In this document: one piece after another, positions 30,964 through 41,623 of the stretch
Numbering within the stretch: the first letter of the stretch is position 1
Layout: every line of letters starts with the position of its first letter
Assembly: GCF_900312675.1 (NCBI RefSeq)
Contig: NZ_OMPC01000002.1
Location: 1-64,000, forward strand
Direction: 5' to 3'
DNA: 64,000 nucleotides
Source: Aliivibrio sp. EL58
GTDB taxonomy: Bacteria > Pseudomonadota > Gammaproteobacteria > Enterobacterales > Vibrionaceae
Notes under the pieces: generated by a model
What the model was told of the DNA's origin: nothing
The model's database searches: none
The model's input: only the letters and a program-made list of their open reading frames with translations
Translations under genes and position numbers: made by a program

Positions 30964-31899
30964 ATGAAAGTTGCTGTTATTGGCGCCGCAGGAGGCATCG
31001 GACAAGCGTTAGCATTACTTCTTAAGAATCGACTACCAGCAGGATCTGATCTTGCTCTTTATGATATTGCACCGGTAACCCCAGGTGTTGCTGCGGATCT
31101 TAGTCACATCCCAACGCCAGTTTCTATCAAAGGATATTGCGGTGAAGATCCAACACCAGCTCTTGATAATGCAGACGTCGTTTTAATTTCTGCAGGTGTT
31201 GCTCGTAAACCAGGAATGGATCGCTCAGATCTTTTCAATATTAATGCAGGCATTGTTAAGTCATTAGCTGAAAAAATTGCAGTGACATGCCCAAATGCGT
31301 GTATTGGTATTATTACTAACCCAGTAAATACAACCGTTGCGATTGCTGCTGAAGTATTAAAGAAAGCAGGTGTATACGATAAAAATAAATTGTTTGGTGT
31401 GACTACACTAGATGTGATCCGTTCTGAAACGTTTGTTGCTGAATTAAAAGACAAAGATCCAGGCGAGATCCGCGTACCAGTTATCGGTGGTCACTCAGGC
31501 GTAACTATTCTTCCTCTTCTTTCTCAAGTTGAAGGTGTTGAGTTTACTGCTGAAGAAGTTGCGGCATTAACTCCTCGCATTCAAAATGCAGGAACCGAAG
31601 TTGTTGAAGCAAAAGCCGGTGGTGGTTCTGCGACACTTTCAATGGGTCAAGCGGCGTGTCGCTTTGGTCTATCACTAGTGAAAGCATTAAGTGGTGAGAA
31701 AGGCGTTGTTGAATGTGCTTATGTTGAAGGTAATGGTGAGCATGCTCGCTTCTTCGCTCAGCCAATTCTTCTTGGTAAGAATGGCGTTGAAGAAATTCAA
31801 TCTTATGGTGAACTGAGTGCATTTGAACAAGAAGCATTAGATAGCATGCTAGATACTTTGAAAGCGGATATCAAAATTGGTGAAGAGTTCGTTAAGTAA
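30964..31899 (+). CDS. mdh: Malate dehydrogenase
   Basis: 311 residues. It interconverts malate and oxaloacetate with NAD in the citric acid cycle. Rossmann motif GAAGGIGQ at 7-14, substrate arginines within [13 protein letters not shown] (about 78-90), NPVNTTV near 119-125 and the catalytic histidine in IGGHSGVT at about 177. AAGGAGAAAGAAC gives a strong site before the ATG. Single gene with its own terminator. Confidence 0.98.
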   Translation: MKVAVIGAAGGIGQALALLLKNRLPAGSDLALYDIAPVTPGVAADLSHIPTPVSIKGYCGEDPTPALDNADVVLISAGVARKPGMDRSDLFNINAGIVKSLAEKIAVTCPNACIGIITNPVNTTVAIAAEVLKKAGVYDKNKLFGVTTLDVIRSETFVAELKDKDPGEIRVPVIGGHSGVTILPLLSQVEGVEFTAEEVAALTPRIQNAGTEVVEAKAGGGSATLSMGQAACRFGLSLVKALSGEKGVVECAYVEGNGEHARFFAQPILLGKNGVEEIQSYGELSAFEQEALDSMLDTLKADIKIGEEFVK

Positions 31900-31928
31900 C
31901 GAATAATTGATCAATTTATGAAAAGAGA

Positions 31929-31960
31929 AAAGGGCAGATATTTATTATCTGCCCTTTTTA
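31929..31960. terminator. Terminator between mdh and ispB
   Basis: AAAGGGCAGATA pairs with TATCTGCCCTTT around a five-base loop, with an A run before and T run after; usable by mdh and by convergent ispB. Confidence 0.93.
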
Positions 31961-31983
31961 TTTTCTTATTTTAAGCGTAAACG

Positions 31984-32955
31984 TTACTTACTGCGTTTAA
32001 CGGCTAAGTGAGCCAGTGCTTTTAACGCTTCTTTATAATCTGATTCAGGCAGTATATTTAATTCAGCAATCGCTTTATCTGCTTCTTCATCTGCTTTTAA
32101 CTTAGTGTACTCTAATGAACCCACTTCTTTCATACAGGCTAAGATAGGCTCTAGTTTATCGAGTCCATTCCCTTGCTCAATCGCTTCACGGATCATCGCT
32201 GCTTGCTCAGCATTACCGTGATTCATTGCATGCAGTAAAGGAAGTGTTGGTTTACCTTCTGCGAGATCATCACCGACATTTTTACCCATGTCTTCACCAT
32301 CAGAGGTGTAATCCATGACATCATCAATAAGCTGGAATGCAGTGCCGAGGTATTTGCCGTAATTTTGTAGAGCGGTTTCAATTTCTTGTGGTGCATCATT
32401 TAGGATCGCGCCGATCTGAGTGGCAGCTTCGAATAGGCGAGCGGTCTTAGAGTAGATCACTTGCATATAGCTTTCTTCAGTCGTATTAGGATCATTGCAA
32501 TTCATTAGTTGCAGAACTTCACCTTCGGCGATCACATTGACTGACTCACTCATTAAGCTAAGGATCTTTATGGATCCTAAGCTCGTCATCATTTGGAATG
32601 AGCGTGTATAAATAAAGTCACCAACCAGCACACTTGCTGCATTACCAAATTCAGCATTTGCTGTGGCTTTTCCACGACGCATATCTGATTCATCTACAAC
32701 ATCATCATGAAGTAATGTTGCTGTATGAATAAATTCAATAAAGGCCGCAGCCATTGTGTGGTCTTTACCTTCGTATCCAAGTGCTTTTGCAGATAAAATA
32801 GCAAGAACTGGGCGTAGACGTTTTCCGCCGCCGCTTACAATGTAAAAACCAAGTTGGTTGATAAGCGCAACATCTGAGTTCAGTTGAGCTAGGATGGTTT
32901 CATTTACGATTGCCATGTCATCAGCCGTAAGGGCTTGGATAGCTTTAAAATCCAT
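31984..32955 (-). CDS. ispB: IspB, octaprenyl diphosphate synthase
   Basis: 323 residues, as in E. coli. It extends farnesyl diphosphate to the C40 side chain of quinones. The two aspartate-rich motifs are DDVVDESD at 84-91 and DDVMD at 211-215; GGGKRLRP near 42-49 binds the diphosphate. Start placed at 32955 (MDFKAIQALTADDM) with CTGGA upstream, matching the E. coli length; a frame nine codons longer exists. Divergent from rplU, the standard order. Confidence 0.96.
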   Translation of the reverse strand: MDFKAIQALTADDMAIVNETILAQLNSDVALINQLGFYIVSGGGKRLRPVLAILSAKALGYEGKDHTMAAAFIEFIHTATLLHDDVVDESDMRRGKATANAEFGNAASVLVGDFIYTRSFQMMTSLGSIKILSLMSESVNVIAEGEVLQLMNCNDPNTTEESYMQVIYSKTARLFEAATQIGAILNDAPQEIETALQNYGKYLGTAFQLIDDVMDYTSDGEDMGKNVGDDLAEGKPTLPLLHAMNHGNAEQAAMIREAIEQGNGLDKLEPILACMKEVGSLEYTKLKADEEADKAIAELNILPESDYKEALKALAHLAVKRSK

Positions 32956-33115
32956 TATTATTCCAGCAAGGTTAGGGCCCAATGTAGGCTTAAGTGTAAT
33001 AAGTGATTACATAAATAATACACTAAAATGGGGTTGGCAATACAGTCGAAAATTACCTCCTTATGGCTTATTAAGCATGCCGGTGATCTTTTCATCATTT
33101 TTCTTCATTTTTGGG

Positions 33116-33144
33116 TTGTCAGATTGAAATCATTCGCGTAGAAT
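33116..33144 (+). promoter_or_regulatory. Promoter of rplU-rpmA
   Basis: TTGTCA (33116-33121) and TAGAAT (33139-33144) are separated by the ideal 17 bases. Predicted start of transcription near 33151 gives an 80-base leader before rplU. Confidence 0.75.
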
Positions 33145-33231
33145 CCGGACCCTATTGATGACAAGTTTAACGCACACCAAAATTGTTGAGTAAACAAAAT
33201 ATATGGTAGTGCGAAAGTAGCGGAGTAAAAT

Positions 33232-33543
33232 ATGTACGCTGTTTTCCAATCTGGTGGTAAACAACACCGTGTAAGTGAAGGTCAAACTCTTCGCTTGGAA
33301 AAATTAGACGTTGAGACTGGCGCAACAGTTGATTTCGACAACGTTCTTATGATTGCTAATGGTGAAGAAATCACTATTGGTGCACCTCTAGTAGCTGGCG
33401 GTAAAGTAACTGCGGAAGTAGTTCAGCACGGTCGTGGCGATAAAATTAAAATCGTTAAGTTCCGTCGTCGTAAGCATTCTCGTAAGCAGCAGGGCCATCG
33501 TCAATGGTTCACTGAAGTCAGAATCACTGGCATCAGCGCTTAA
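33232..33543 (+). CDS. rplU: Ribosomal protein L21
   Basis: 103 residues: [18 protein letters not shown] opening, and the C-terminal [17 protein letters not shown] signature. L21 binds 23S rRNA together with L20. Followed 17 bases later by rpmA in the usual rplU-rpmA pair. Confidence 0.97.
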   Translation: MYAVFQSGGKQHRVSEGQTLRLEKLDVETGATVDFDNVLMIANGEEITIGAPLVAGGKVTAEVVQHGRGDKIKIVKFRRRKHSRKQQGHRQWFTEVRITGISA

Positions 33544-33560
33544 TTTAAGGAGAATAACAA

Positions 33561-33818
33561 ATGGCACATAAAAAAGCTGGCGGTTCTACTCGTAACGGCC
33601 GCGATTCAGAAAGTAAACGTCTTGGTGTTAAGCGTTTCGGTGGCGAATCTGTTCTTGCAGGTAACATCATCGTACGTCAACGTGGTACTAAATTCCACGC
33701 TGGTACTAACGTAGGCATCGGTAAAGACCATACTCTTTTCGCTCTATCTGAAGGTAAAGTGAAGTTTGAAGTTAAAGGTCCTAAAAACCGTAAATTCGTT
33801 TCTATCGACGCTGAATAA
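33561..33818 (+). CDS. rpmA: Ribosomal protein L27
   Basis: 85 residues. The N-terminal tail [19 protein letters not shown] reaches the peptidyl-transferase centre and needs no processing here. AAGGAG precedes the start. Followed by an intrinsic terminator. Confidence 0.97.
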   Translation: MAHKKAGGSTRNGRDSESKRLGVKRFGGESVLAGNIIVRQRGTKFHAGTNVGIGKDHTLFALSEGKVKFEVKGPKNRKFVSIDAE

Positions 33819-33838
33819 TCGTTTTAGAAATTAATTCT

Positions 33839-33868
33839 AAAAGCCCTGCCTTATGGCGGGGCTTTTTA
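33839..33868 (+). terminator. Terminator after rpmA
   Basis: AAAAGCCCTGCC pairs with GGCGGGGCTTTT (one G-U pair) around TTAT, followed by a T run. Confidence 0.92.
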
Positions 33869-33970
33869 TTTATAGATAGTCACCAGTTAACTGTTTTGTT
33901 ACTTTAAAATCCATAAGCGAATTTAAATGCTAAAATAGTTAATTAGTGACTATATCGATATATTACGTAG

Positions 33971-35203
<1,233 letters not shown>

Positions 35204-35226
35204 GTCTTAATCAAGATAATTTATTA

Positions 35227-35258
35227 TAAAAAACCGCACTTGTTGCGGTTTTTTTTAT
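35227..35258 (+). terminator. Terminator after obgE
   Basis: AACCGCA pairs with TGCGGTT around a short loop, flanked by A and T runs (eight T). Confidence 0.9.
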
Positions 35259-35327
35259 TTAGGTCATTAAAGATAAAAATGAAAGGATTAGAATAGACGT
35301 CTAATTGGTTAATTATTACGAAGAAAA

Positions 35328-36095
35328 ATGGACGAAAAGCAAAGGGAAATATCACGCTTAGTGGCGAAAGCGGGTCAAATGCTACTTCAGCATGGTGCAG
35401 AAAGCAGTTTAGTATCAGATGTTAGTCGACGTTTAGGTATTGCTGTAGGTGCGGATGATGTTGAAATTTCATTATCAGCCAGCTCACTTGTTATCACGAC
35501 AATGATCGATGAACACTGCATGACAACAGCGAGAAGAGCGCCAGATCGCGGTATCAATATGAGAGCGGTCACCGAGATACAACGGATCTGTATTATGTCG
35601 GAAAAAGGCTTACTTGATTGCCATGAAGCCGCTGTAAAGTTAGATGCGATCAGCCCAGAAAGGTACAATCGTTGGCTGGTTGTTGTCATGATAGGGCTTT
35701 CTTGTGCGAGTTTTAGCCGACTAGCAGGGGGAGATTGGCCAGTATTTATGATGACATTTCTTGCTTCTTCTCTTGGTATGATTGTAAGACAAGAAATTGG
35801 GCATCGACATTTTAACCCCTTGCTTAACTTTGGCATCACCGCTTTTGTTACTACTTTTATCTCTTCTCAAGCCGTTATTTACAATATTGGTAATACTCCC
35901 TTTCTCGCAATGGCTTCTTCTGTTTTGATGTTAGTACCTGGTTTTCCCTTAATTAATGCTGTCGCTGATATGGTGAAAGGCTATGTAAATATGGGGATAG
36001 CTCGCTGGACATTCGCAACTTTACTTACCTTATCAACCAGCATAGGTATTGTTGGTGCCATGAACTTGGTTGGTGTTTGGGGATGGATTAATTAA
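35328..36095 (+). CDS. yjjP: YjjP-like subunit of a split ThrE-type exporter
   Basis: 255 residues. The soluble N-terminal part (to about 115) has the DUF1212 look, GQMLLQHGAESSLV and the SASSLVITT block, followed by about five membrane helices. In ThrE of Corynebacterium (threonine/serine exporter) this domain is fused to the next one; in enterics it is split as YjjP plus YjjB, linked to succinate export. Length is close to E. coli YjjP (256). The next gene starts 46 bases after its stop. Confidence 0.87.
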   Translation: MDEKQREISRLVAKAGQMLLQHGAESSLVSDVSRRLGIAVGADDVEISLSASSLVITTMIDEHCMTTARRAPDRGINMRAVTEIQRICIMSEKGLLDCHEAAVKLDAISPERYNRWLVVVMIGLSCASFSRLAGGDWPVFMMTFLASSLGMIVRQEIGHRHFNPLLNFGITAFVTTFISSQAVIYNIGNTPFLAMASSVLMLVPGFPLINAVADMVKGYVNMGIARWTFATLLTLSTSIGIVGAMNLVGVWGWIN

Positions 36096-36141
36096 TGAAT
36101 GCTTGTATAAATGGATGTTTTTACCGATGGATAGCGTAACA

Positions 36142-36618
36142 ATGAGTTCTATTTTTGATTTATTTCTCGCGTTATTAAACGATATGTTTTTCGCAATGAT
36201 CCCTGCCGTAGGTTTTGCTCTGGTTTTCAATGTTCCCGTGAAGGCATTGAAATATTGTGCCGTTGGTGGAGCAATTGGTCATGGAACTCGATTTTTATTA
36301 ATGCATTATGGCGCCCCCTTAGAGTGGGCGACGTTATGTGCAGCAACAACGGTGGGTATGATCGGAGTGCATTGGTCACACCGTTTTCTTGCTCACCCTA
36401 AAGTATTTACAGTTGCTGCTTTAATTCCGATGATCCCTGGTGTGTTTGCATTTAAAGCAATGATCGCAGTGGTTGAAATTAACCATCTTGGTTACTCGCC
36501 TGAATTATGGGCGTTGATGATCGATAATCTAATTAAAACGCTATTTACGATTGCGGCATTAGCAATTGGTCTTGCTATGCCGGGGCTGCTGTTTTACCGT
36601 AGGAAGTCGATTGTTTAA
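36142..36618 (+). CDS. yjjB: YjjB-like subunit of a split ThrE-type exporter
   Basis: 158 residues, four or so hydrophobic segments (DUF3815). LALLNDMFFAMIPAVGFALVFNVPVKAL and HPKVFTVAALIPMIPGVFAFKAM, given as parts, parallel E. coli YjjB (157). The start at 36142 (MSSIFDLFL) aligns with that protein; ATGs at 36127 and 36070 are in frame, and the latter would overlap yjjP. Works with the preceding gene as the membrane half of a metabolite exporter (inferred). Confidence 0.85.
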   Translation: MSSIFDLFLALLNDMFFAMIPAVGFALVFNVPVKALKYCAVGGAIGHGTRFLLMHYGAPLEWATLCAATTVGMIGVHWSHRFLAHPKVFTVAALIPMIPGVFAFKAMIAVVEINHLGYSPELWALMIDNLIKTLFTIAALAIGLAMPGLLFYRRKSIV

Positions 36619-36637
36619 GTGTTTAGTAACATAAGGA

Positions 36638-37123
36638 ATGACTGTGAAAATTAGCATGATTGCCGCAATGGCAAAGAACCGAATTATTGGTGTTGATAAT
36701 CAAATGCCATGGCACTTACCTGCTGATTTTGCATGGTTTAAACAATGTACTATGGGTAAACCAATTGTAATGGGGCGTAAAACCTATGAGTCGATTGGTC
36801 GTCCTTTACCGGGTCGTTTGAACATTGTATTAAGCCGTGATGCGAATATGAAGATTGAAGGTGTTACTTGTGTAACTTCAATTGATGAAGCGAAACAAGT
36901 CGCTGGTGATATTGACGAGCTAATGATCATTGGTGGTGGTTCAATTTACCAAGCGTGTCTTGCTGATGCTGACAAACTGTATCTTACGTTTATCGATGCT
37001 GATATTGATGGTGATACTCAATTCCCTGATTGGGGAGAGGGTTGGAAACAGGCTCATTCTGAAATGTATTTGAAAGATGAAAAGAATAAGTACGGTATGG
37101 AGTTTGTGGTTCTTGAACGATAG
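36638..37123 (+). CDS. folA: Dihydrofolate reductase
   Basis: 161 residues. It reduces dihydrofolate to tetrahydrofolate with NADPH and is the trimethoprim target. MPWHLPADFAWFK holds the catalytic acid at D30 (E. coli D27); GRKTYESIGRPLPGR and MIIGGGSIYQ form the NADPH site. TAAGGA precedes the start. Chromosomal type, no sign of a resistance cassette. Confidence 0.96.
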   Translation: MTVKISMIAAMAKNRIIGVDNQMPWHLPADFAWFKQCTMGKPIVMGRKTYESIGRPLPGRLNIVLSRDANMKIEGVTCVTSIDEAKQVAGDIDELMIIGGGSIYQACLADADKLYLTFIDADIDGDTQFPDWGEGWKQAHSEMYLKDEKNKYGMEFVVLER

Positions 37124-37126
37124 AGG

Positions 37127-37310
37127 CTATACGCTGCGCTAACTAGAAACTAGAAACTAGAAACTAGAAACTAGACCGCTTCGCTTCTATAAGAGAAGGG
37201 TTCAGATCGCTTCGTTTGCAGGTTTCAGGTGTACTCGCTTTTGATTTTCCTGAAACCTAATTCTTTGCTCTTATAGTCTCTAGTCAGCGAAGCGTATCGT
37301 TTCTAGTTTC
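37127..37310. repeat. Intergenic repeat with inverted ends, copy 2, with a heptamer array
   Basis: The left end (37129-37149) and right end (37277-37297) are imperfect inverted repeats (18 of 21 matched) of the same sequence that bounds the element at 505-707. Inside, CTTCTATAAGAG faces GCTCTTATAG. A tandem array of CTAGAAA (four units and a partial, 37143-37175) starts inside the left end. No gene seen between folA and apaH. Confidence 0.75.
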
Positions 37311-37351
37311 TGTACTTACTCGTCCCTCGAGCGTAGCGTTCTCGTATCTCG

Positions 37352-38176
37352 TTACTGCTCTATTGCTTTTTGAGTAAAATACTTCCCATCATCAACACGA
37401 TACATCGTCATATACTCCCCCCAGACACAACCTGTATCCAGCGCTATTACGTCATTTCCTTCATGTCCCATCAAAGCAGCCCAATGGCCAAATATGACTT
37501 TATGAGTTAGGGGAAGGCGAGAGCTTAACTCAAACCAAGGGACTAATTTATCTTTATCTTCTGCTGATAAATCTTGTGGCGGTTGTTTACAATCCATATC
37601 TAAACTTGCGTCATGAAAGCAAAAACGCATGCGTGTAAAGGCATTGATAATATAACGATAACGCTCGATCCCAGTAAGATCATCTCGCCATAAATCGGGT
37701 TGGTTTTCGTACATGTTCTCTAATAACCAAATCCATTTATCTGATTGTAAAACCGCTTCAACTTCACGAGCGCATTCAATCGCGGTGTTGATATCCCATT
37801 GAGGAGAAATACCAGCATGACTCATTACAATATTATGCTTAGGATGAACCGCTAATAAAGGTTGTTGGCGTAACCAAGTTAATAACTCTTTACTGTCTGG
37901 AGCTGAGAAAATAGGGGCGGTTTTATCCTTCTCTTTGACACGAGAAATACCTTGAGAAACAGCAAGTAAATGAAGATCATGGTTGCCAAGGATAGTAACA
38001 GCCGCTTTTCCTAATGACTTAACAAAACGTAGAGTTTCTAATGATTTTGGGCCACGAGCAACCAGATCTCCTGTTAACCATAGTTGGTCTTTTTCTTTAT
38101 CAAAGTTTACTTGGTCTAACAATAATAATAGCTCGTCTAGGCATCCTTGAATATCACCTACAAAATAGGTCGCCAT
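37352..38176 (-). CDS. apaH: ApaH, diadenosine tetraphosphatase
   Basis: 274 residues. Symmetrical hydrolysis of Ap4A to two ADP, and removal of Np4 caps from RNA. Phosphoesterase motifs are GDIQGC (7-12), GDLVARGP (about 36-43), LGNHDLH (about 63-69) and GHWAALMGHEG, all present. It is the last gene of the lptD-surA-pdxA-rsmA cluster, but here no apaG precedes it and a repeat lies in the gap. Confidence 0.96.
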   Translation of the reverse strand: MATYFVGDIQGCLDELLLLLDQVNFDKEKDQLWLTGDLVARGPKSLETLRFVKSLGKAAVTILGNHDLHLLAVSQGISRVKEKDKTAPIFSAPDSKELLTWLRQQPLLAVHPKHNIVMSHAGISPQWDINTAIECAREVEAVLQSDKWIWLLENMYENQPDLWRDDLTGIERYRYIINAFTRMRFCFHDASLDMDCKQPPQDLSAEDKDKLVPWFELSSRLPLTHKVIFGHWAALMGHEGNDVIALDTGCVWGEYMTMYRVDDGKYFTQKAIEQ

Positions 38177-38196
38177 GTCTCTTTCCTCTCATTATG

Positions 38197-38359
38197 ATAC
38201 CAATCGTAGTAAATAATTGTTTATCCTAGCTGGTTAAAATACTCGATAACTGCGTTGAAACTTTTGATTGTAGAATAACTACTTATCGAAAAATTTCGCC
38301 TTGTTCTCAAGCATTTTTCCTGCACTATTTCTGATCACTTACTTACTGTGATAGGTATT
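38197..38359. repeat. Palindromic MITE-like element, copy 1
   Basis: A 163-base AT-rich element bounded by ATACCAATC and GATAGGTAT, clearly homologous along its length to the copy at 62887-63048 (shared words such as GTTAAAAT, CTGCGTT, CCTTG, TTTTTCCT, CTGATCA). It lies between rsmA and apaH. No coding potential. The internal match between the arms is imperfect in this copy. Confidence 0.75.
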
Positions 38360-38429
38360 AACGCGTAGATAGAAAAAAGGTGACAATGAAGTCACCTTAT
38401 ATTTAACTGTTGTTGATTATACGCTTAAC

Positions 38430-39263
38430 TTAAGCTGATTCTTTTGATTCTGCTTGGAAGTTGTCATTTAACCAGTTTGCCATTCTAACGAATTGCTCTA
38501 GCGTTAAGTTTTCAGGGCGAAGAGAAGGATTAATATCTAATGCTTCTAATTGCTCTTTAGTTAATAGCGCTTTGAAACAGTTACGCACTGTTTTACGACG
38601 TTGGTTAAAACCTTCGCGACACACTCGATCAAGCCACTTTAAGTTTTTTGCTGGGTGCGGTAGTACCTCATAAGGAACTAGACGAACAACGGCAGAATCT
38701 ACTTTCGGTGGCGGAACAAATGCTGTTGGTGGCACTTCAAGTACTGGCATTACTTTACAAAAGTATTGAGCCATTACTGTTAAGCGACCGTAAGCTTTAG
38801 TACCAGGACCTGCAGCTAAACGGTTTACCACTTCTTTTTGTAGCATAAAGTGCATGTCTTGAATGTCTTTATGGAATTCAAAAAGGTGGAACATCAACGG
38901 TGTTGAGATGTTGTATGGCAAGTTACCAAAAATACGTAATTTATTACCTTCTTGGATAAGTTGCGTGAAGTCGAAACGCATTGCATCGCCTTCATGAATA
39001 GTTAGTTTGCTACCCAGTTCAGGGTGAGTGCGCAAACGAGCAGCTAAGTCACGGTCAAGCTCGATAACCGTAAACTTATCAACTTCACGACCAACAGGCT
39101 CTGTGATAGCACCAAGACCTGGACCAATTTCTACTAGGTTTTGACCTGATAGAGGGTTAATTGCAGATACGATTCCATCGATCACATAAGGGTCATTTAA
39201 GAAGTTTTGACCAAAGCGTTTTTTCGCTTTATGGCCTAGATGGACATCATTTCTTGTACTCAT
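38430..39263 (-). CDS. rsmA: RsmA (KsgA), 16S rRNA dimethyltransferase
   Basis: 277 residues. It dimethylates A1518 and A1519 of 16S rRNA using S-adenosylmethionine; loss gives kasugamycin resistance. SAM motif [11 protein letters not shown] near 44-54 and catalytic NLPYN at 114-118; [16 protein letters not shown] near 195-210. Start overlaps the pdxA stop (ATGA), so translation is coupled. C-terminal tail slightly longer than in E. coli. Confidence 0.97.
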   Translation of the reverse strand: MSTRNDVHLGHKAKKRFGQNFLNDPYVIDGIVSAINPLSGQNLVEIGPGLGAITEPVGREVDKFTVIELDRDLAARLRTHPELGSKLTIHEGDAMRFDFTQLIQEGNKLRIFGNLPYNISTPLMFHLFEFHKDIQDMHFMLQKEVVNRLAAGPGTKAYGRLTVMAQYFCKVMPVLEVPPTAFVPPPKVDSAVVRLVPYEVLPHPAKNLKWLDRVCREGFNQRRKTVRNCFKALLTKEQLEALDINPSLRPENLTLEQFVRMANWLNDNFQAESKESA

Positions 39264-40249
39264 TTATTTTCTACCAGTTCAATTGCATGGGTTAGTGCGG
39301 TAATAAAGCTTCCTGCATCTGCTTTTCCAGTACCTGCTAATTCCAATGCAGTACCATGGTCTACGGAGGTTCGGATAAACGGTAAACCTAAAGTGATGTT
39401 TACTGATTTTCCAAAGCCTTTGAATTTTAGCACAGGAAGGCCTTGATCGTGATACATTGCAAGTACCGCGTCTGCTTCTTGTAAATATTTATCTTGAAAT
39501 AACGTGTCTGCAGGTAATGGCCCAATAAGGTTCATTCCTTCTTCTTCACGTAATTCATTTAATGCTGGCGCTATGATATCAATTTCTTCGCGACCAAGAC
39601 AGCCATCTTCACCTGCGTGTGGATTTAATCCGCAGACAAAAATGGATGGATTTGAAATACCAAACTTGGTCATTAAATCCTGATGTAAGATACGAGTGAC
39701 TTGCTTTAGGCGATCTGCAGTGATGGCTTTTGCCACATAGGCTAATGGTATGTGAGTAGTTACTAATGCAACACGTAAGCCTTCTGTTGCTAGCATCATA
39801 ACTACTTGTTGTGTGTTTGATTGCTCTGCAAAAAATTCAGTATGACCGCTAAAGGCGACACCAGCACGGTTAATGACACCTTTATGTACCGGTCCTGTTA
39901 CCACTGCATTAAATTCGCCATCCATATTGCCTTGAGCTGCGCGGCGTAAGGTATCAAGAACATAATGACCATTCGCTTCATTCAACTCGCCTGCGATAAC
40001 ATCTGTGCCTAGTTCGATATTATCAACGACTAAGGTACCCGCTTGATGTGTTTTCGCAGGAACATTACTGTCATAGTCTTTAATTGAGATACTAAGCCCC
40101 AATAATTCAGCTCTTTGTTCTAATGCTTTTTTATTACCACAAATAACTAACTGATGAGGCCAAGCTTGTTGTGCTATTGATAAAACAAGATCTTGGCCAA
40201 TACCCGCAGGCTCTCCTGGAGTAATTGCGATGCGTTTAATCTTATTCAT
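39260..40249 (-). CDS. pdxA: PdxA, 4-hydroxythreonine-4-phosphate dehydrogenase
   Basis: 329 residues, same as E. coli, from the ATG at 40249 ([18 protein letters not shown]). NAD-dependent step of pyridoxal phosphate synthesis. Metal ligands are within [14 protein letters not shown] and AMYHDQGLP; the ending block [15 protein letters not shown] is typical. The start lies eight bases inside the surA end; an in-frame ATG five codons earlier is possible. Confidence 0.96.
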   Translation of the reverse strand: MNKIKRIAITPGEPAGIGQDLVLSIAQQAWPHQLVICGNKKALEQRAELLGLSISIKDYDSNVPAKTHQAGTLVVDNIELGTDVIAGELNEANGHYVLDTLRRAAQGNMDGEFNAVVTGPVHKGVINRAGVAFSGHTEFFAEQSNTQQVVMMLATEGLRVALVTTHIPLAYVAKAITADRLKQVTRILHQDLMTKFGISNPSIFVCGLNPHAGEDGCLGREEIDIIAPALNELREEEGMNLIGPLPADTLFQDKYLQEADAVLAMYHDQGLPVLKFKGFGKSVNITLGLPFIRTSVDHGTALELAGTGKADAGSFITALTHAIELVENK

Positions 40250-41555
40250 TATCTTCTTCACCATCAGTATCTTTTAGTATTTCTACATAAGCACTTGCGC
40301 GGATCTCTTGTAACCAAGCACCTGCTTCTTCGTTAAATTTACGATTCATTAGAATACGATAAGCTTTATTTTTCATCGCTGCATCGGTTCTATCTACTTG
40401 GCGGCGTTCTAACACTTCAACAATATGCCAACCGTGAACCGTTTTAAATGGCGCACTGATTTGTCCTGTAGGCAGAGTTTCGACTTGGTGTTTAAATTCA
40501 GGAACGTATAAATCAGGGGTTTGGAAACCCAACTCACCATCTCTTGCTGCAGAGCCTGGATCTTGGCTATAGCGTTTAGCCATTTCGCCAAAGGTATCAT
40601 TACCTGCTTTAATGTCTGCGATAATATTATTTAGCTGACGTTGTGCACCTTCATCACTCATGATAACCGAGGTTTTTATTAGGATGTGGCGTGCATTTAC
40701 TTCGGTAACGGCAATTGTTTCAAGGCCTTTTACATCGTCAATTTTAAGAATATGGAAGCCAACGCCAGAGCGGAATGGACCAATAATACTGCTTTTTCCT
40801 TGACCGGTAATCTGGTCTGCAAAGATGGTTGGCATCTCTTCTTTACGCATCCAACCCCAATCACCACCTTGCAATGCTTTTGGGCCTTTAGAATAGGTAT
40901 ATGCCATCGTTGCAAAATCAGCACCTTGCTGTAGACGTTCAGTTAACTCATCTGCCTGTTGTTCTAGTGCTTCTTTATCAGCCTGAGTGGCACCGTCTTC
41001 GGTACGTAATTGAATGTGACTAATTTTGTATTGAACGGTTGCTTGAGTCTCTTCTGAAAGTAACAAAGCAAGGCTTTCAACTTCTTGAGGGAGAATGTTA
41101 ATACGACGACGAACTTGTGCGTTTCGTGCTTCACTTGCCGCGATCTCTTTACGAATTTGTTCACGGAAACTGGCGTAAGATAAACCTTGAGCTGCTGTTT
41201 TTTGTTGTAGTTGAGCAAGGGTCATGTTGTTTTCTTTTGCAATACCCTTTAGTGCTTCTTCAAGACGAGTATCATCAATTCGAATACCCATCTTCTCAGC
41301 TTGTTGGCTTTGAATAGTATCAACAATCAATTTTTCTAATACTTGCTCACGAAGAACAGACTCTTCAGGCAGTGGTTGATTTTTTTCTTGAGCATTGATT
41401 TTTACTGTTTTCAGTGAAGTATCAATATCACTTTGTAGAACAACGCCTTCATCAACAATGGCAACAACGCGATCTAATTCAACAGGAGCTGCGTGCACAT
41501 TTATAGTTAGCATCAGCAGTAGCGTGCTAATAAAAGGGAGTTTCCAATTTTTCAT
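40242..41555 (-). CDS. surA: SurA, periplasmic chaperone and prolyl isomerase
   Basis: 437 residues from the ATG at 41555; the longer frame to 41603 lacks a signal-like start. Signal peptide to about residue 22 (LTINVHA, then APVELDRV). N-terminal chaperone domain, then two parvulin domains, the first around [10 protein letters not shown] and [10 protein letters not shown], the second around ARHILIKTS and [12 protein letters not shown]. SurA escorts outer-membrane proteins, including LptD, to BAM; it lies just downstream of lptD, as is usual. Confidence 0.96.
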   Translation of the reverse strand: MKNWKLPFISTLLLMLTINVHAAPVELDRVVAIVDEGVVLQSDIDTSLKTVKINAQEKNQPLPEESVLREQVLEKLIVDTIQSQQAEKMGIRIDDTRLEEALKGIAKENNMTLAQLQQKTAAQGLSYASFREQIRKEIAASEARNAQVRRRINILPQEVESLALLLSEETQATVQYKISHIQLRTEDGATQADKEALEQQADELTERLQQGADFATMAYTYSKGPKALQGGDWGWMRKEEMPTIFADQITGQGKSSIIGPFRSGVGFHILKIDDVKGLETIAVTEVNARHILIKTSVIMSDEGAQRQLNNIIADIKAGNDTFGEMAKRYSQDPGSAARDGELGFQTPDLYVPEFKHQVETLPTGQISAPFKTVHGWHIVEVLERRQVDRTDAAMKNKAYRILMNRKFNEEAGAWLQEIRASAYVEILKDTDGEEDNE

Positions 41556-41623
41556 AGTGTCATCCAAGAGTAAGGAGAATGAAGTGCCATAGAAAGTAGG
41601 CACTTCATGTATGTCCGTATAAA

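Noticed and set aside
35387-35839. 150-residue minus-strand frame opposite the yjjP-like gene
   Set aside because: The plus-strand protein is a clear family member; the antisense reading has no family features.
37143-37175. Tandem heptamers considered as a CRISPR array
   Set aside because: Units are seven bases with no spacers and no cas genes nearby; a simple tandem repeat.
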